The notes beneath the pieces were generated by a model. It was not told the DNA's origin and did not search any database. It was given only the letters and a program-made list of their open reading frames with translations. The position numbers and the translations under genes are program-made. This document shows, piece after piece, positions 38,701 through 47,248 of a stretch of DNA of 64,000 nt. Source of the stretch: Phycomyces nitens (Eukaryota > Mucoromycota > Mucoromycetes > Mucorales > Phycomycetaceae); contig JAHRBC010000002.1 of NCBI GenBank assembly GCA_022702545.1, forward strand, positions 2,232,001 through 2,296,000, read 5' to 3'. Numbering within the stretch: the first letter of the stretch is position 1; each line of letters begins with the position of its first letter.

Positions 38701-40580
38701 TTTTCTCTTTCTATGGATTCAAGCAGGTCACTCTTGTTATTGAAACGTCTATCTGCTTCTTTACGTTCCTCACTTGAATCCTTGTCATCATATGATAAAG
38801 GTAAACCATAGATACCAATACCAAGAAGTGACATACAATCAGTACCAATACTGAAGTCATATTCGTGATTATTAGTTAAATTCATTACTTCAAACTCTCG
38901 CTTAATGGTCTTACCATTGCAAGTAACACTTATAACACAAGTACCAATTCTCTTGATATAAGTATTACTATCAGCTAGACGTATAAAAAATTTATGGACA
39001 TTATTCTTATTCACGAATTCTTTATTTATGTGGGTTATATGGTTTATGAGGAGATTCTTCTCCAAGCAAAATTTCTCATCCACGGAACTGAACGTGGCAC
39101 CACAGTCCAACAGAGAAGTGGTTCTAATAGAATTATTTGCAAGAATCGGAAAAGTGATGTTAGAGCTCATGTTATTAAAATCTTTCTTAATAATCATCCC
39201 ATTTTGTTTGTACTTACAATCCAAGGCCATCTTGGCCAGGGCACTCGATCCATCTTCGCTCTCCTTGAACCACTTCGAAGAGGAACTATCCTCTTTCGCC
39301 ACAGGTTTTACAGTGGCTGCACTCGCAGCAGAACGGACTGCCATTCTGGACACCTTTGCCCTACTGTAAATTTCCTTTTCGGGACACGAGTGTCCCTTCT
39401 CCCAGGGAGCCTTGCAAGAAAAGCAAACATTCGCTTTTATCACCTTCTTGAAGTCCCAGGAAGACTTCTTGTGCTTCTGAGCACTCTCACTACCTGCCAA
39501 AAACCTCTTCTTGCCCTTGTACACTCCAGCGGAGGAACCATTTCCTCCATTTGCCTTCGCGTACGAGTTCCAAGCTTCTACTTCCCTAGTCTCACTAGGA
39601 TTTTGTAGTAGCACAGAAGAGTCACTCGATACTGTACTTACCAAGTCTATGATGTCCTGGATCTTCGTGGGCATTCTGGTGCCATAGTTGGCAGAGATAG
39701 GGATAAGGCATCCCTTCCGGACTTCCGGTCTCAAATTCCACAAGAAGCAGAGAACCAACTGGACACCATCTTCAAGACCAGCCTGTCTACGAAATTTCTG
39801 AAATTTCGCTCCAAAGGAACGAGCAGACTCATCTTTGCCCTGTTTCATGCACCAGACCCGGCCCATGTTCATAAACTTTCGGAAAGGAGTGTCGTAGTGA
39901 TCCAATAGAAGGCTCTCAGCCTTCTTCCACTTGTACTGCTTACCCTTCAGTTTGTCTTCAAACCATGATCGCTCCTCTTTGTTCAAACAAGGAGGAAGCA
40001 ATCTCTCCCAGCTGTCGTCTAACGACAGGGAGTGGGTTTCCAGAACCGTGGTGAATTCTTGGCAGAAGTCATACACCGAGTCAAACACATCTTTGTTGGC
40101 CTTGACCTGGAAAGACTTGGATTTCAGTTGTAGGAACGGGAGGTTGTTGGGAACCAACGTGCTCTTCTTGTCCTGGGGAGCATCGGCGGGAGCGTTGGAG
40201 GCCTTGAGCACCTTCAAGATGTTGTCGGCCTCAAGAAACAGTTCTTTGGCCTCCTTGCGGCTGGCTGAGGCGGCCTTAGTGGCCTCCGACGAGGGATCCG
40301 CCTTGGACGCGGCCAAGTAGTTGCCAAGAAGAGCATAGTAAGTGCTCTTCTTCCTTCTCAAATCTTCTTTGGCTGACTCCAGGAGGAACTCAGCAGTGGC
40401 TTCCATGTTGAAGTTGAAGAGAACGTCTGTCTCTTTGCTAGTGGACAGGACAGAGGCAGGAGCGTTCTCACCCGAGATGGACATTTCTACGTTGGTATCC
40501 GGGTGGTCAACAGAGTTGGGGACCAGAGGAGAGACGAAACCAAATTCGGCGGGGGAGTTCTCGGCAGATTGGGAAGACAT
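35760..40580 (-). CDS. gypsy-2 Gag-Pol polyprotein with chromodomain
   Basis: 1,606 codons without a stop. Approximate order: Gag (1-370), zinc-knuckle-like CFSCKAPWEKGHSC (~385), protease LLDCGA (~493), reverse transcriptase (~690-860) with FVDD at ~838, RNase H (DAS ~990, YTDHKALTYL ~1051), integrase with H-H-C-C zinc site (HLKGHFG...CVQCQRH, ~1160-1198) and DDE residues in GDSWGIDLAGP, SDCGREF and SASERAVQ, and a C-terminal chromodomain (YRCKWLDYDESHDTWEPEDH, ~1520-1545). The tail is Lys/Arg-rich and may act in nuclear import. Gag and Pol are fused in one frame, as in Tf1/sushi-type chromoviruses. The chromodomain probably directs integration to marked chromatin. Confidence 0.95.
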   Translation of the reverse strand: MSSQSAENSPAEFGFVSPLVPNSVDHPDTNVEMSISGENAPASVLSTSKETDVLFNFNMEATAEFLLESAKEDLRRKKSTYYALLGNYLAASKADPSSEATKAASASRKEAKELFLEADNILKVLKASNAPADAPQDKKSTLVPNNLPFLQLKSKSFQVKANKDVFDSVYDFCQEFTTVLETHSLSLDDSWERLLPPCLNKEERSWFEDKLKGKQYKWKKAESLLLDHYDTPFRKFMNMGRVWCMKQGKDESARSFGAKFQKFRRQAGLEDGVQLVLCFLWNLRPEVRKGCLIPISANYGTRMPTKIQDIIDLVSTVSSDSSVLLQNPSETREVEAWNSYAKANGGNGSSAGVYKGKKRFLAGSESAQKHKKSSWDFKKVIKANVCFSCKAPWEKGHSCPEKEIYSRAKVSRMAVRSAASAATVKPVAKEDSSSSKWFKESEDGSSALAKMALDCKYKQNGMIIKKDFNNMSSNITFPILANNSIRTTSLLDCGATFSSVDEKFCLEKNLLINHITHINKEFVNKNNVHKFFIRLADSNTYIKRIGTCVISVTCNGKTIKREFEVMNLTNNHEYDFSIGTDCMSLLGIGIYGLPLSYDDKDSSEERKEADRRFNNKSDLLESIERENEQKENNPAVSPEQFEEAVNYIQKFIDENQSIPTGVFCTIPESVVCLDTPENATAFRSPYPIPFKMQEIVDKQVKEWLENGIVERASANTEWNTPLTVVKKTNGKGEVTGYRVCHDPRLLNSLLKSIDRMPLPLIGELFEDLKGANIYSTLDLKSAFNSLRLNPKDAHKLSFTWRGIQYKPIGTVFGIKHVSSQFQRTMSIALEGLSFVRFFVDDIVCASKTFEEHKVHLKQVIQRLTKVNLKLNPKKCHFFQKEIYLLGFHISPEGITMDRRKLVNVLEFPQPRTGKDIQSYCGLINYFRTLIPNVSAIMSPLDSLRNEKSITHLWTDKHQIAFVNLKKALLSDTVLSYPDMNSPFRISCDASLTGIGAVLHQVIDGKMKYISFVAKSLSKSERKYSATKRELLALVFALKRFHKYIYGSHFTLYTDHKALTYLHTQRVANLMMIAWMDTILQYDFKIVHLPGVSNVLPDALSRLSEETETGSNELGGDNMLKSIMRNSAVTMEPLPDILSGEYFTPPTENERNMLLVEEHLKGHFGVEAILHALKRKDIYWTNLKIQANDLVKACVQCQRHNITRKGYNPLRPVTATLPGDSWGIDLAGPFTTSTKGNEYLLVMIDIASKFYILHAIPNKGAATIALQVLDVISTWGPMRKLQSDCGREFVNSLMTCIKENMGFEHALISQYHPRANSASERAVQAAVNTIKKQIVGNVADWDQKVPAAQLFLNSKYNARTKSTPFSLMFGRNPNDFKDFSKEKDSATAEQIQKELQEKIKRMTEIVYPAVYEQVKQVTEKQKKNFDKSHKIMDLAPGSIVMILVTEKQNKLDPKYKGFYTVVRKTAANTYVLKNEKGFLEPRNYPPSLLKKVSDKILEQNNDFYEVEAIIGHKKDDKNKYIYRCKWLDYDESHDTWEPEDHFTDPKFIKEYWQRIGEAPESIKEINKANKRLLKDMKDAHQTPKENSGTKRKRNAKPANQKSKRSRS
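37230..37244 (-). other. Internal second copy of the polypurine tract (candidate central PPT)
   Basis: CTGGGTGGGGATAAT on the coding strand is identical over 15 nt to the 3' PPT with its border (35594-35608). It lies within the coding frame between RNase H and integrase (encoding LGGDN). Confidence 0.55.
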
Positions 40581-40608
40581 GTTTTTAGAACGAATTCAAA
40601 GTAAAAAA

Positions 40609-40950
40609 TGTTATAATTCACGGGGAAAAAATAATGGAATGGTAGAAAATAGACAGTAAGTAGATACTTTGAGACTGTATATAAGCTTGTCTTTATTAAG
40701 ATACAAAATGTGCCGTTCTTTATATACTCTTTCAATGTGCTGTTGCACTAACTCTTTGACTTCCTTATATATGTGGTCTTTTACCACATTAAGATATTAT
40801 ATATGATAAGCTTCTGAGCTCCACGTCTGTGTTACTATTATTCTGATGCATTGCTATAATTCCTTTATCGTACTTTATTAGCTCTCAGCTAATCTGTACT
40901 TATAGCTTTTGTATATGTAAAATATACACTGATAAGGCTGGATCACCACA
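40609..40950 (-). repeat. gypsy-2 5' LTR
   Basis: Promoter-side LTR. On the coding strand only 28 nt separate its end from the gag ATG at 40580. The flanking ACCAC at 40951-40955 repeats the left flank. Confidence 0.96.
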
Positions 40951-40955
40951 ACCAC

Positions 40956-41639
40956 AACAGATATTAATTTTTAAAATAATTTTCATATTTTTCATTTTAT
41001 ATTTACCCATAAAGCTATATGCAATTATAGACAAATATTTATTCCAGATTGCAGATATAAAATGTGATAACTAAAGTAGTATTTGGCAAATAGTAAGAGC
41101 TTATACAAGACACTGCAAAAAATAAAGAAATTCCAATAACGTAAAAGTGGCAACGCTGTACTATAAAGCAATGTTTTAACATAGGGTGGTTTTTTTTTCA
41201 ACTATGAGACAAGCTACCTTGTCAGCTATCTCGTTGACGTGCTATCTAGTAGTGGATTTTTGAAATAATGTGCCGCAGGTGAGGGCTGTTAGCACTTTCG
41301 GTGTACTGATCTGATCTGGAAAAACAAAAAGAAATATTTAAAAGTACGGTTCTATTTTGGTGCTGTATTTATGGACCTGGAAATATTGGGAGAATCATAT
41401 ATTCATGAAAATACATGGTCGTGTATTTGTCAAAAATATTGAGCATACTCTTCATGAAAGCCAATTAAATGAATGGATTGAAAGCTTCTTTATTCTTCTT
41501 CACCAGTAATATATCACCCATTATTTGATTTCCCGTTTATAATTGATTGGTAATGTTTTACGTTTTTATTTTTATTAGAAAGAATAGAATGTTTCTAGGT
41601 TCAGGGTCTACTATTACGCCTATTCCTATGCCTAGCCGT
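40956..41639. other. AT-rich region with a CACTGCAAAAAA end
   Basis: CACTGCAAAAAATAAAG near 41,115 resembles the outer ends of the CACTA elements and may be the left border of CACTA copy 1. No gene seen. Confidence 0.35.
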
Positions 41640-42480
41640 TTCTACCCGGTTGCTTGCTGCTATTTGGATAGAATATTTTTATACATAAAAAATACCTGCA
41701 AAAATATGAATATCCAATGATTTTTTGGGCTGCAGGAGTGTTCTGTAAAAGATAAAGAAGTGTTATTGATATGGGATACAAAGAGGAAATTTTTGTGTGT
41801 CAAAAGATACTTACATTGCAAGAGATGGGCAAGAGTGGGCAAAGGGGACTTGATTTTTAAGGCTGGATGGGCTGTGTGGCGGGTTTTACTATAAAAAAGG
41901 GAATAAAAATTAATATGGGTGAACAGAGTGATGATATATTTAATTTACATACCAGGAGCCAAATGGGTTATCAAAGTAGGGGGCATGGTGTGCAAAGGAA
42001 GCCCAAGTGAGTCTATAAAACACATAATAATAATTATTAATAAATAGTCTGAATAATATTTTGAATAAGCAAAAAGAGATTTATAAAGAATATTACCTTT
42101 ATGATTACAATCGCAAATGATGGAGGAGGCCAATGGCGTGAATAGACAGGGCAGTCTACAATGGAATAGAGTCAGAGAGGGAACAAGTATGATTGAAAGA
42201 AATTTTTTTACCTGGTGCCGATGGCATCCTTATATAAGTTGTTTGGCTAATCTGAGAGAGAAAGTGAAAATAATTTTTATCAAGATGATGGTACCAGTGA
42301 ATGCGGCCAGTGATTATTTGTCTAGATGGCCATTGTGGAAAGGATGAGTTGCAATGGGAGCGCACATCTATAAAAAAGAGATTAATTTGTGTGTATAAAG
42401 AGGTATAAAAAATGTCTTACCAGAGAAAGGCGCTGATATCAAAAAAGCAAGCAAAAGGAAAAATAAAGGGAACCAAAGAA
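41640..42480 (-). repeat. Exon-like module array, left copy
   Basis: On the minus strand, blocks of ~50-150 nt alternate with intron-like blocks that begin GTAAAAAAAT, GTAATATTC or GTATGTAA and end TTTATAG or TTGTAG. The block ending GATTGTAATCATAAAG|GTAATATT is homologous to one at ~51,030-51,090 ending GGAGTCATAATG|GTAATATC. It may be a decayed multi-exon gene or a non-coding transcript; frames are not maintained. Confidence 0.4.
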
Positions 42481-42681
42481 AAAGGAGAGAATCTGAAATT
42501 TTTTTCACCTTTGAAACATGCTACGGAAGGTGTGATAGATTGAGCCCAAAAACAATATCAAGGCCAATTTGCATCTCAGTGCTTCAAGACAATGGATGAA
42601 CATCTTTATAGTCATTCAAAATGCCTATATATAATGGCCTTTTTGATAGTATTCAACCTCTCTTACTTTTACAACAACCCA

Positions 42682-44427
42682 CACTACAAAAATTGAGTGG
42701 TTTCATTCATAGCAAACTACTATATTATCTTACCATTAGTAGACTGAAGTTAAACATAATAAACTTTTTTATTTTTGACGGTGATTATATTATTCAATAT
42801 GTTCTATTGGATAGAATAATAAAGTAGAGCCTTTTAGATGTCATATTTGCTTGTGATTTATTTCTACTTCTTGTAACTATATCATTAAATTAATTGGAGT
42901 AGAAATAATAAACAAATCAATTATTATCATGTTTATTCTCATAAGAAGGAAGAGAAATATGACCAGTATGCTTGCAAGTAAATAAGTTGACTGAAGATAA
43001 TAAATTGTCTTATAGTTTTATTATTATTTAACAGCATTGTGTACACTCTTGTTCTATATCAAGACATCTTTTTCAACCTAATAAACTATAAATTACAAAG
43101 ATATGAAAATGACGGCAGGCATATTCTTTTGGATTATCATTTTTATTGCCCGGATTTTATCAGGGTCAAACAGCCTTTTAATACAAAGTATTTGTTTTTC
43201 CTTTTTATTTTTTATATTCTTTTGTGCCTAAATATTACCGCAAAATACTCTGGTAATTAATTCTTTTCTTTCTCTTGTGAATATATTTTTTACTCAATAT
43301 ATTTTATTATTCATAGGTAACTGCTTATAAATATATTATGGGGCTCTCTATTGCACTTGGCTGTATATCCAAAGGTAAGATCATATTATGCTAAAGCTAT
43401 TCTTTATTAACCAAATCACTCTTTTATATATAGCCGCAAATTCTATTTTTCTATCCATCTCAATATAATATTCTGGTAAACCTTTTATATTATAAATATG
43501 TCCTCTTTAATAACATCTATCACAGACATCTTGCTATGCTCTTATATGGATTCCCGATTGAAATTATCTGGCCATTCCAATGGCTATATCTTGTAAGTAA
43601 ACTAATATTTTAGTATTACATATTGTTTATCTACAAATATTAATATATATCTATTAGACAATAATCATTTGTTAGTATATTACAGAGAGTCTATCAAATG
43701 TTCTGTTTATTATATTAAAAATGTAAGTATAAGAATGAATGATTTATATAAAAATAATTTACTAACAATCTTCTCTTTTACTTTTAGACAGTATTGGCTT
43801 TCTCTCAGCTAGGTAAGTATCCTGGCTCTATTAAGAACCAGTTGATGGTGCCAACCAAGAAATATTGATTGGTAGAATAGATATACCAAAGAAATAATCT
43901 AGAGACTAGAATATATAGCGCAAATGTATTTTTTATCAAATAAAACGAAAAATAAAAATTTTCAGAATCTATTGCTCTAAAAAAACAACAAACCAGAGAG
44001 GCTTGTTTGCATAGAATAACTACAATTACCTTGCAATAGTCTACAATCATCCTTGATGGACTGTTAAAACATATTATAAAACCCACTATAAAATATAATG
44101 AAAGATAAAACTGGTTGTTTGTAAGTGGTCAATCTCCCCTGACACAAACTGTCTGTGTATCGTAAAATACAATGCAAAAAAGGGTAGATCGACTAGGAAT
44201 ATATTGTGGCTACAATGTATATTTAAGTTTTGCACTGTTTGAGGGCATTTAAATATTCTACATTGGATTCTTGTACACCAGTAGGTAGGATGATTCAGTT
44301 CACCCCCATATCTTTTTAGTCTACTACAGATCACGATTATATATTACCAAAAGCATAGTAAAACTATACAATTAAGTAGCTTATTTTATAAGTTTTATCT
44401 ACATAATACCCTTAGACTTTTGTAGTG
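42682..44427 (+). mobile_element. 1.75-kb CACTA-type element with CCA target duplication
   Basis: Left end CACTACAAAAATTG and right end ...GACTTTTGTAGTG form a 10-bp terminal inverted repeat. CCA flanks both sides (42679-42681 and 44428-44430), matching the 3-bp duplication typical of CACTA elements. The first 421 bp match 30636-31056. No transposase is encoded, so it is non-autonomous or decayed; intron-like GTAAG...TATAG signals occur around 43,370-43,500. It sits just upstream of the accessory gene of CACTA copy 1. Confidence 0.6.
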
Positions 44428-44772
44428 CCACACACACACACAGACACTTACTCACCCACCCACTCAAACAGTTTTTGTATGTATATTATATTTATTTTTA
44501 TTTCAATTGAACAAAAACTAATAATTATAATCGAAATATACTTTACCGTATTCTAGAAAATGGTTAATCAAAGAAGAACAATTGCTCCTCGTCCTGCTAC
44601 TGCTGACATGGATCTGATATTGGAAAAGCTTGTTGCCATAGAGAACAAGATGACCATTATGGAAGGCGAGATGGTGACATCAAACGCCAGACTTGTAACA
44701 ATGGATTCCAGACTTGGTGTCATTATTGTAGGAAACCGTGAGACTATCACTGCCATTGATAATTTTGTTGAG

Positions 44773-44850
44773 GCTGCTCCTGCTGCTCCTGCTGCTCCTG
44801 CTGCTCCTGCTGCTCCTGCTGCTCCTGCTGCTCCTGCTGCTCCTGTTGCC
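44773..44850 (+). repeat. 9-bp tandem repeat encoding Ala-Ala-Pro
   Basis: GCTGCTCCT repeated about nine times inside the first exon of the accessory gene, giving (AAP)n. It is nearly perfect, so recently expanded and likely length-variable. Confidence 0.85.
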
Positions 44851-44946
44851 TCCACCAGTGCAACTAGCAATGTTGTTGTGACGGATCCCATTGCTTTGTC
44901 AAACCCCAGCAAGAGAGTTTCCACAGAGGTTTATGTAAGTATTATA

Positions 44947-46295
44947 CACTGAGTGGGAGAAATTAAAGAAACGTTTTTTAAACTCAATAAATCTTTTAAA
45001 CTTGGAGCAGTTTTCTTTTCTTTTAAATCAACAACATTTATAATGAATCAACAAATCAACAACACGACATTACTGCCTGAGATCTCTTCTAAAAGCAAGA
45101 AAAAGACAGACAATGTTACACGCGCCATCATTGTACATGAGAGCATTGTAAATGGCACTAAGCAATGTGACATTGCCAGAAAGCTCAATGTTAGCAAGCT
45201 TGTTGTAACAAGAGTACTCAAGCACTACAAAAATACTGGCTCATATGAAAAAGTTAAGAACCCAGGCAGACCATTAAAGCTTACGGAGAGGGATGGGAGA
45301 GAGATTCTTTGGGAGATCATGAAGGATCCAACACAGACAATGTCAGCTTTGAGAAAGTCTGCTACCACACCTACATCAGCCAAGACTTTCTGCAAGTTTC
45401 TTCATAAACAAAGAATATACTCTAGGAGATTGATCAAAAAGCCTAAGATCTCCAAAGAAAATCAGAAAAAATAGTTGAAATGGGCAATGGCTCATCTCTA
45501 TTGGAGCATCACAGAATGGAACTCCATCATCTGGTCTGATGAATCGCGCTTCAAGCTCCACGGAAGTGATGGACGCCGGAGAGTCCTTTGGTACAACAAT
45601 ACTGGTCTTCTCTCCACTTTCATCTCACCAACTATGAAGTTTGGAGATGGTTCTGTTATGGTTTGGGGATGTTTCTTTGGGAAGGGTGTCGGAGATTTAA
45701 AATTTGTGCCAGGGAAGATTGATTCCAAGAAGTATATCCAGACTTTAGAAGAGGGATATCTTCCCTCCCTTGCTAGATTTAAGGAAAAATCAAGTTGGAG
45801 ATGGTTCAGACTACAAGAGGACAATGCCAGCTGTCATGTGAGCAAGATGACTACGGCATGGAAGCAGCAGCACAGGCTGAAACCTTTGCCTGACTGGCCA
45901 GCCCAAAGCCCTGATCTCAATCCAATTGAGCACCTTTGGGACTATCTTGGAAAGAGAATCAGGTCCAGAAGATATAACTTATACAGTTTATATCATATCA
46001 GACATGCTTTGGAGAGGGAATGGAGGCGTATTCCAAAGGAGTATTTGGAAAGCCTAATTTCCAGTATGCATAAAAGATGCCAGGCAGTCATAGATGCCAA
46101 AGGTTGTCCAACAAAGTATTAATAAATAATCAATATTATTATATATTTTGAAAGAAAACAATCCTTTTTATTCACTCTGAGTTTTCTATACTCATTACAT
46201 TATTTTTTTCCATCTTTTTTGATGTATGAATGTGAGGTTTTTTTTGTGAAGTTTTGCGGGCTATAAAAAGTTTCTTTAATTTCTCCCACTCAGTG
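44947..46295 (+). mobile_element. Tc1/mariner element with perfect 26-bp terminal repeats
   Basis: 1,349 bp. Terminal inverted repeats 44947-44972 and 46270-46295 are identical (outer part CACTGAGTGGGAGAAATTAA) and flanked by the TA target duplication (44945-44946, 46296-46297). It lies inside an intron of the CACTA copy 1 accessory gene, so it is younger than that insertion. Perfect ends suggest it could still be mobilised in trans. Confidence 0.93.
45043..46122 (+). pseudogene. Tc1-like transposase with one in-frame stop
   Basis: A 359-residue frame interrupted only by TAG at 45472 (probably from CAG). The N-terminal paired/HTH domain contains QCDIARKLNVSKLVVTRVLK and GRPLKLTERDGREI. The catalytic domain has WSDESRFKLHG (first Asp), VMVWGCFFGKG, QEDNASCHVSK (second Asp) and WPAQSPDLNPIEHLWDYL (third acidic residue, Glu). 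The end KRCQAVIDAKGCPTKY is typical. All DDE residues survive. Confidence 0.93.
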
Positions 46296-47248
46296 TACTA
46301 AAGAACAAAGACTATACTATCAGTTTGTTAACTTTTATATATTATTAGGCTGCAATCTGCAAATTCATGTGGAATCCAAAGTTTCGGTCAACTGTCCCAG
46401 CAGAAGTAGAGGCCAACAACAATAAGCCCAGGTGGAACACTGATGTTCACTTCAACGTGACTCCCAACAAGGAGTTGGTTGATTGAATGCTCGTCTACCT
46501 GGGGCGCAAGTTTGCTGGCGACGGAATGAGGCAAAAGGATCTTTGTGAGAGGCTCCACAAGAATTTCATTAGTAGATGCCAAAAAGTGAGAGAGTCTCCT
46601 GCTGTGAGGGCTGCGTTGAACAGACGTTCACGAAGATCTGGTCATGCAAACGAAGTTGTTTGCAATATATTAAAAATCCATTAAACGCATATTAATAATA
46701 ATATTTGTAGAACTATGCTCGTCGTTTGGCAGCATATGACAATAACAGGGCTGAGATCAACCAGGAGATGAGTTGGAACTGCATAGGTGCACTCCAAAAG
46801 GGAGCAATGTCTGAGGGAGAATCAAATGACAAAGTTTCTGAAGCAGGAAGAAGACGTGTGGTTCACACAATTCACCCAAGTTGGAGAAGCAATGAAGTGA
46901 GTTGTTGAGCTGAATATAAATAGTATATTGAATGACTGTAGATTACTGATGCGCAATTGATAGTTTAACTGATTCATCCAAGTCGTTGACAGATTCGTTG
47001 GTCTCCAACTTGGAGCAAACTCCCACCAGTTGTTGTCAAGGGTTTATGACAGAACTGTTGACGTGGCAGTCCCAACTAATTTTAATCCCAGTCTTCCTCA
47101 GTGGGCTCTTAGACATGGGCTTTAATAAAATATTTTTTTATCTATCCATCTATTTTTTTGATACGCATTACGTTTTGACAACATTTATAAAGGCAATGCT
47201 ATTTCTGTTTGTTTTTTTTATGAAAGAGAAAAGATATTTATTTATTTA

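Larger units (their letters stand above)
35253..40950 (-). mobile_element. gypsy-2: complete Ty3/gypsy chromovirus retrotransposon
   Basis: 5,698 bp, bounded by two 342-bp LTRs (TG...CA) and by ACCAC target duplications at 35248-35252 and 40951-40955. The coding strand is minus. One long gag-pol frame fills the interior, a GGGTGGGGATAA polypurine tract abuts the 3' LTR, and every enzymatic motif looks intact. The LTRs differ at one position (C at 35550, T at 40906), so insertion is recent. This is the only potentially autonomous retroelement in the window. Confidence 0.96.
44560..47125 (+). pseudogene. CACTA copy 1 second gene (accessory protein), broken
   Basis: Exon 1 (44560-~44935) encodes MVNQRRTIAPRP, a helical segment, and an Ala-Ala-Pro repeat. 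An intron (donor GTAAGTATTA) now holds a Tc1 element and ends TATTATTAG near 46,348. Exon 2 (AICKFMWNPKFRSTVPAEVE) is cut by TGA at 46484 but continues in frame (YLGRKFAGDGMRQKDLCERL). Exon 3 has NYARRLAAYDNNRAEINQEM, GAMSEGESND and HTIHPSWRSNE. Exon 4 opens FN, then TGA (46970), then FIQVVDRFVGLQLGANSHQL and ends WALRHGL. Both TGAs fit CGA to TGA. The C-terminal motif MS-x2-E-x-D ... P-x-WRS-x-E recurs in the second gene of copy 2. Function unknown; DNA binding like plant TnpA would be an inference. Confidence 0.7.

Noticed and set aside
46484..46486. TGA read-through or reassigned codon in the transposon genes
   Set aside because: The ARFRP1 gene here ends naturally at TGA, one transposase TGA sits where its paralogue has Trp while others fit Arg, and TAG/TAA stops occur too. 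Mutation is simpler than recoding.
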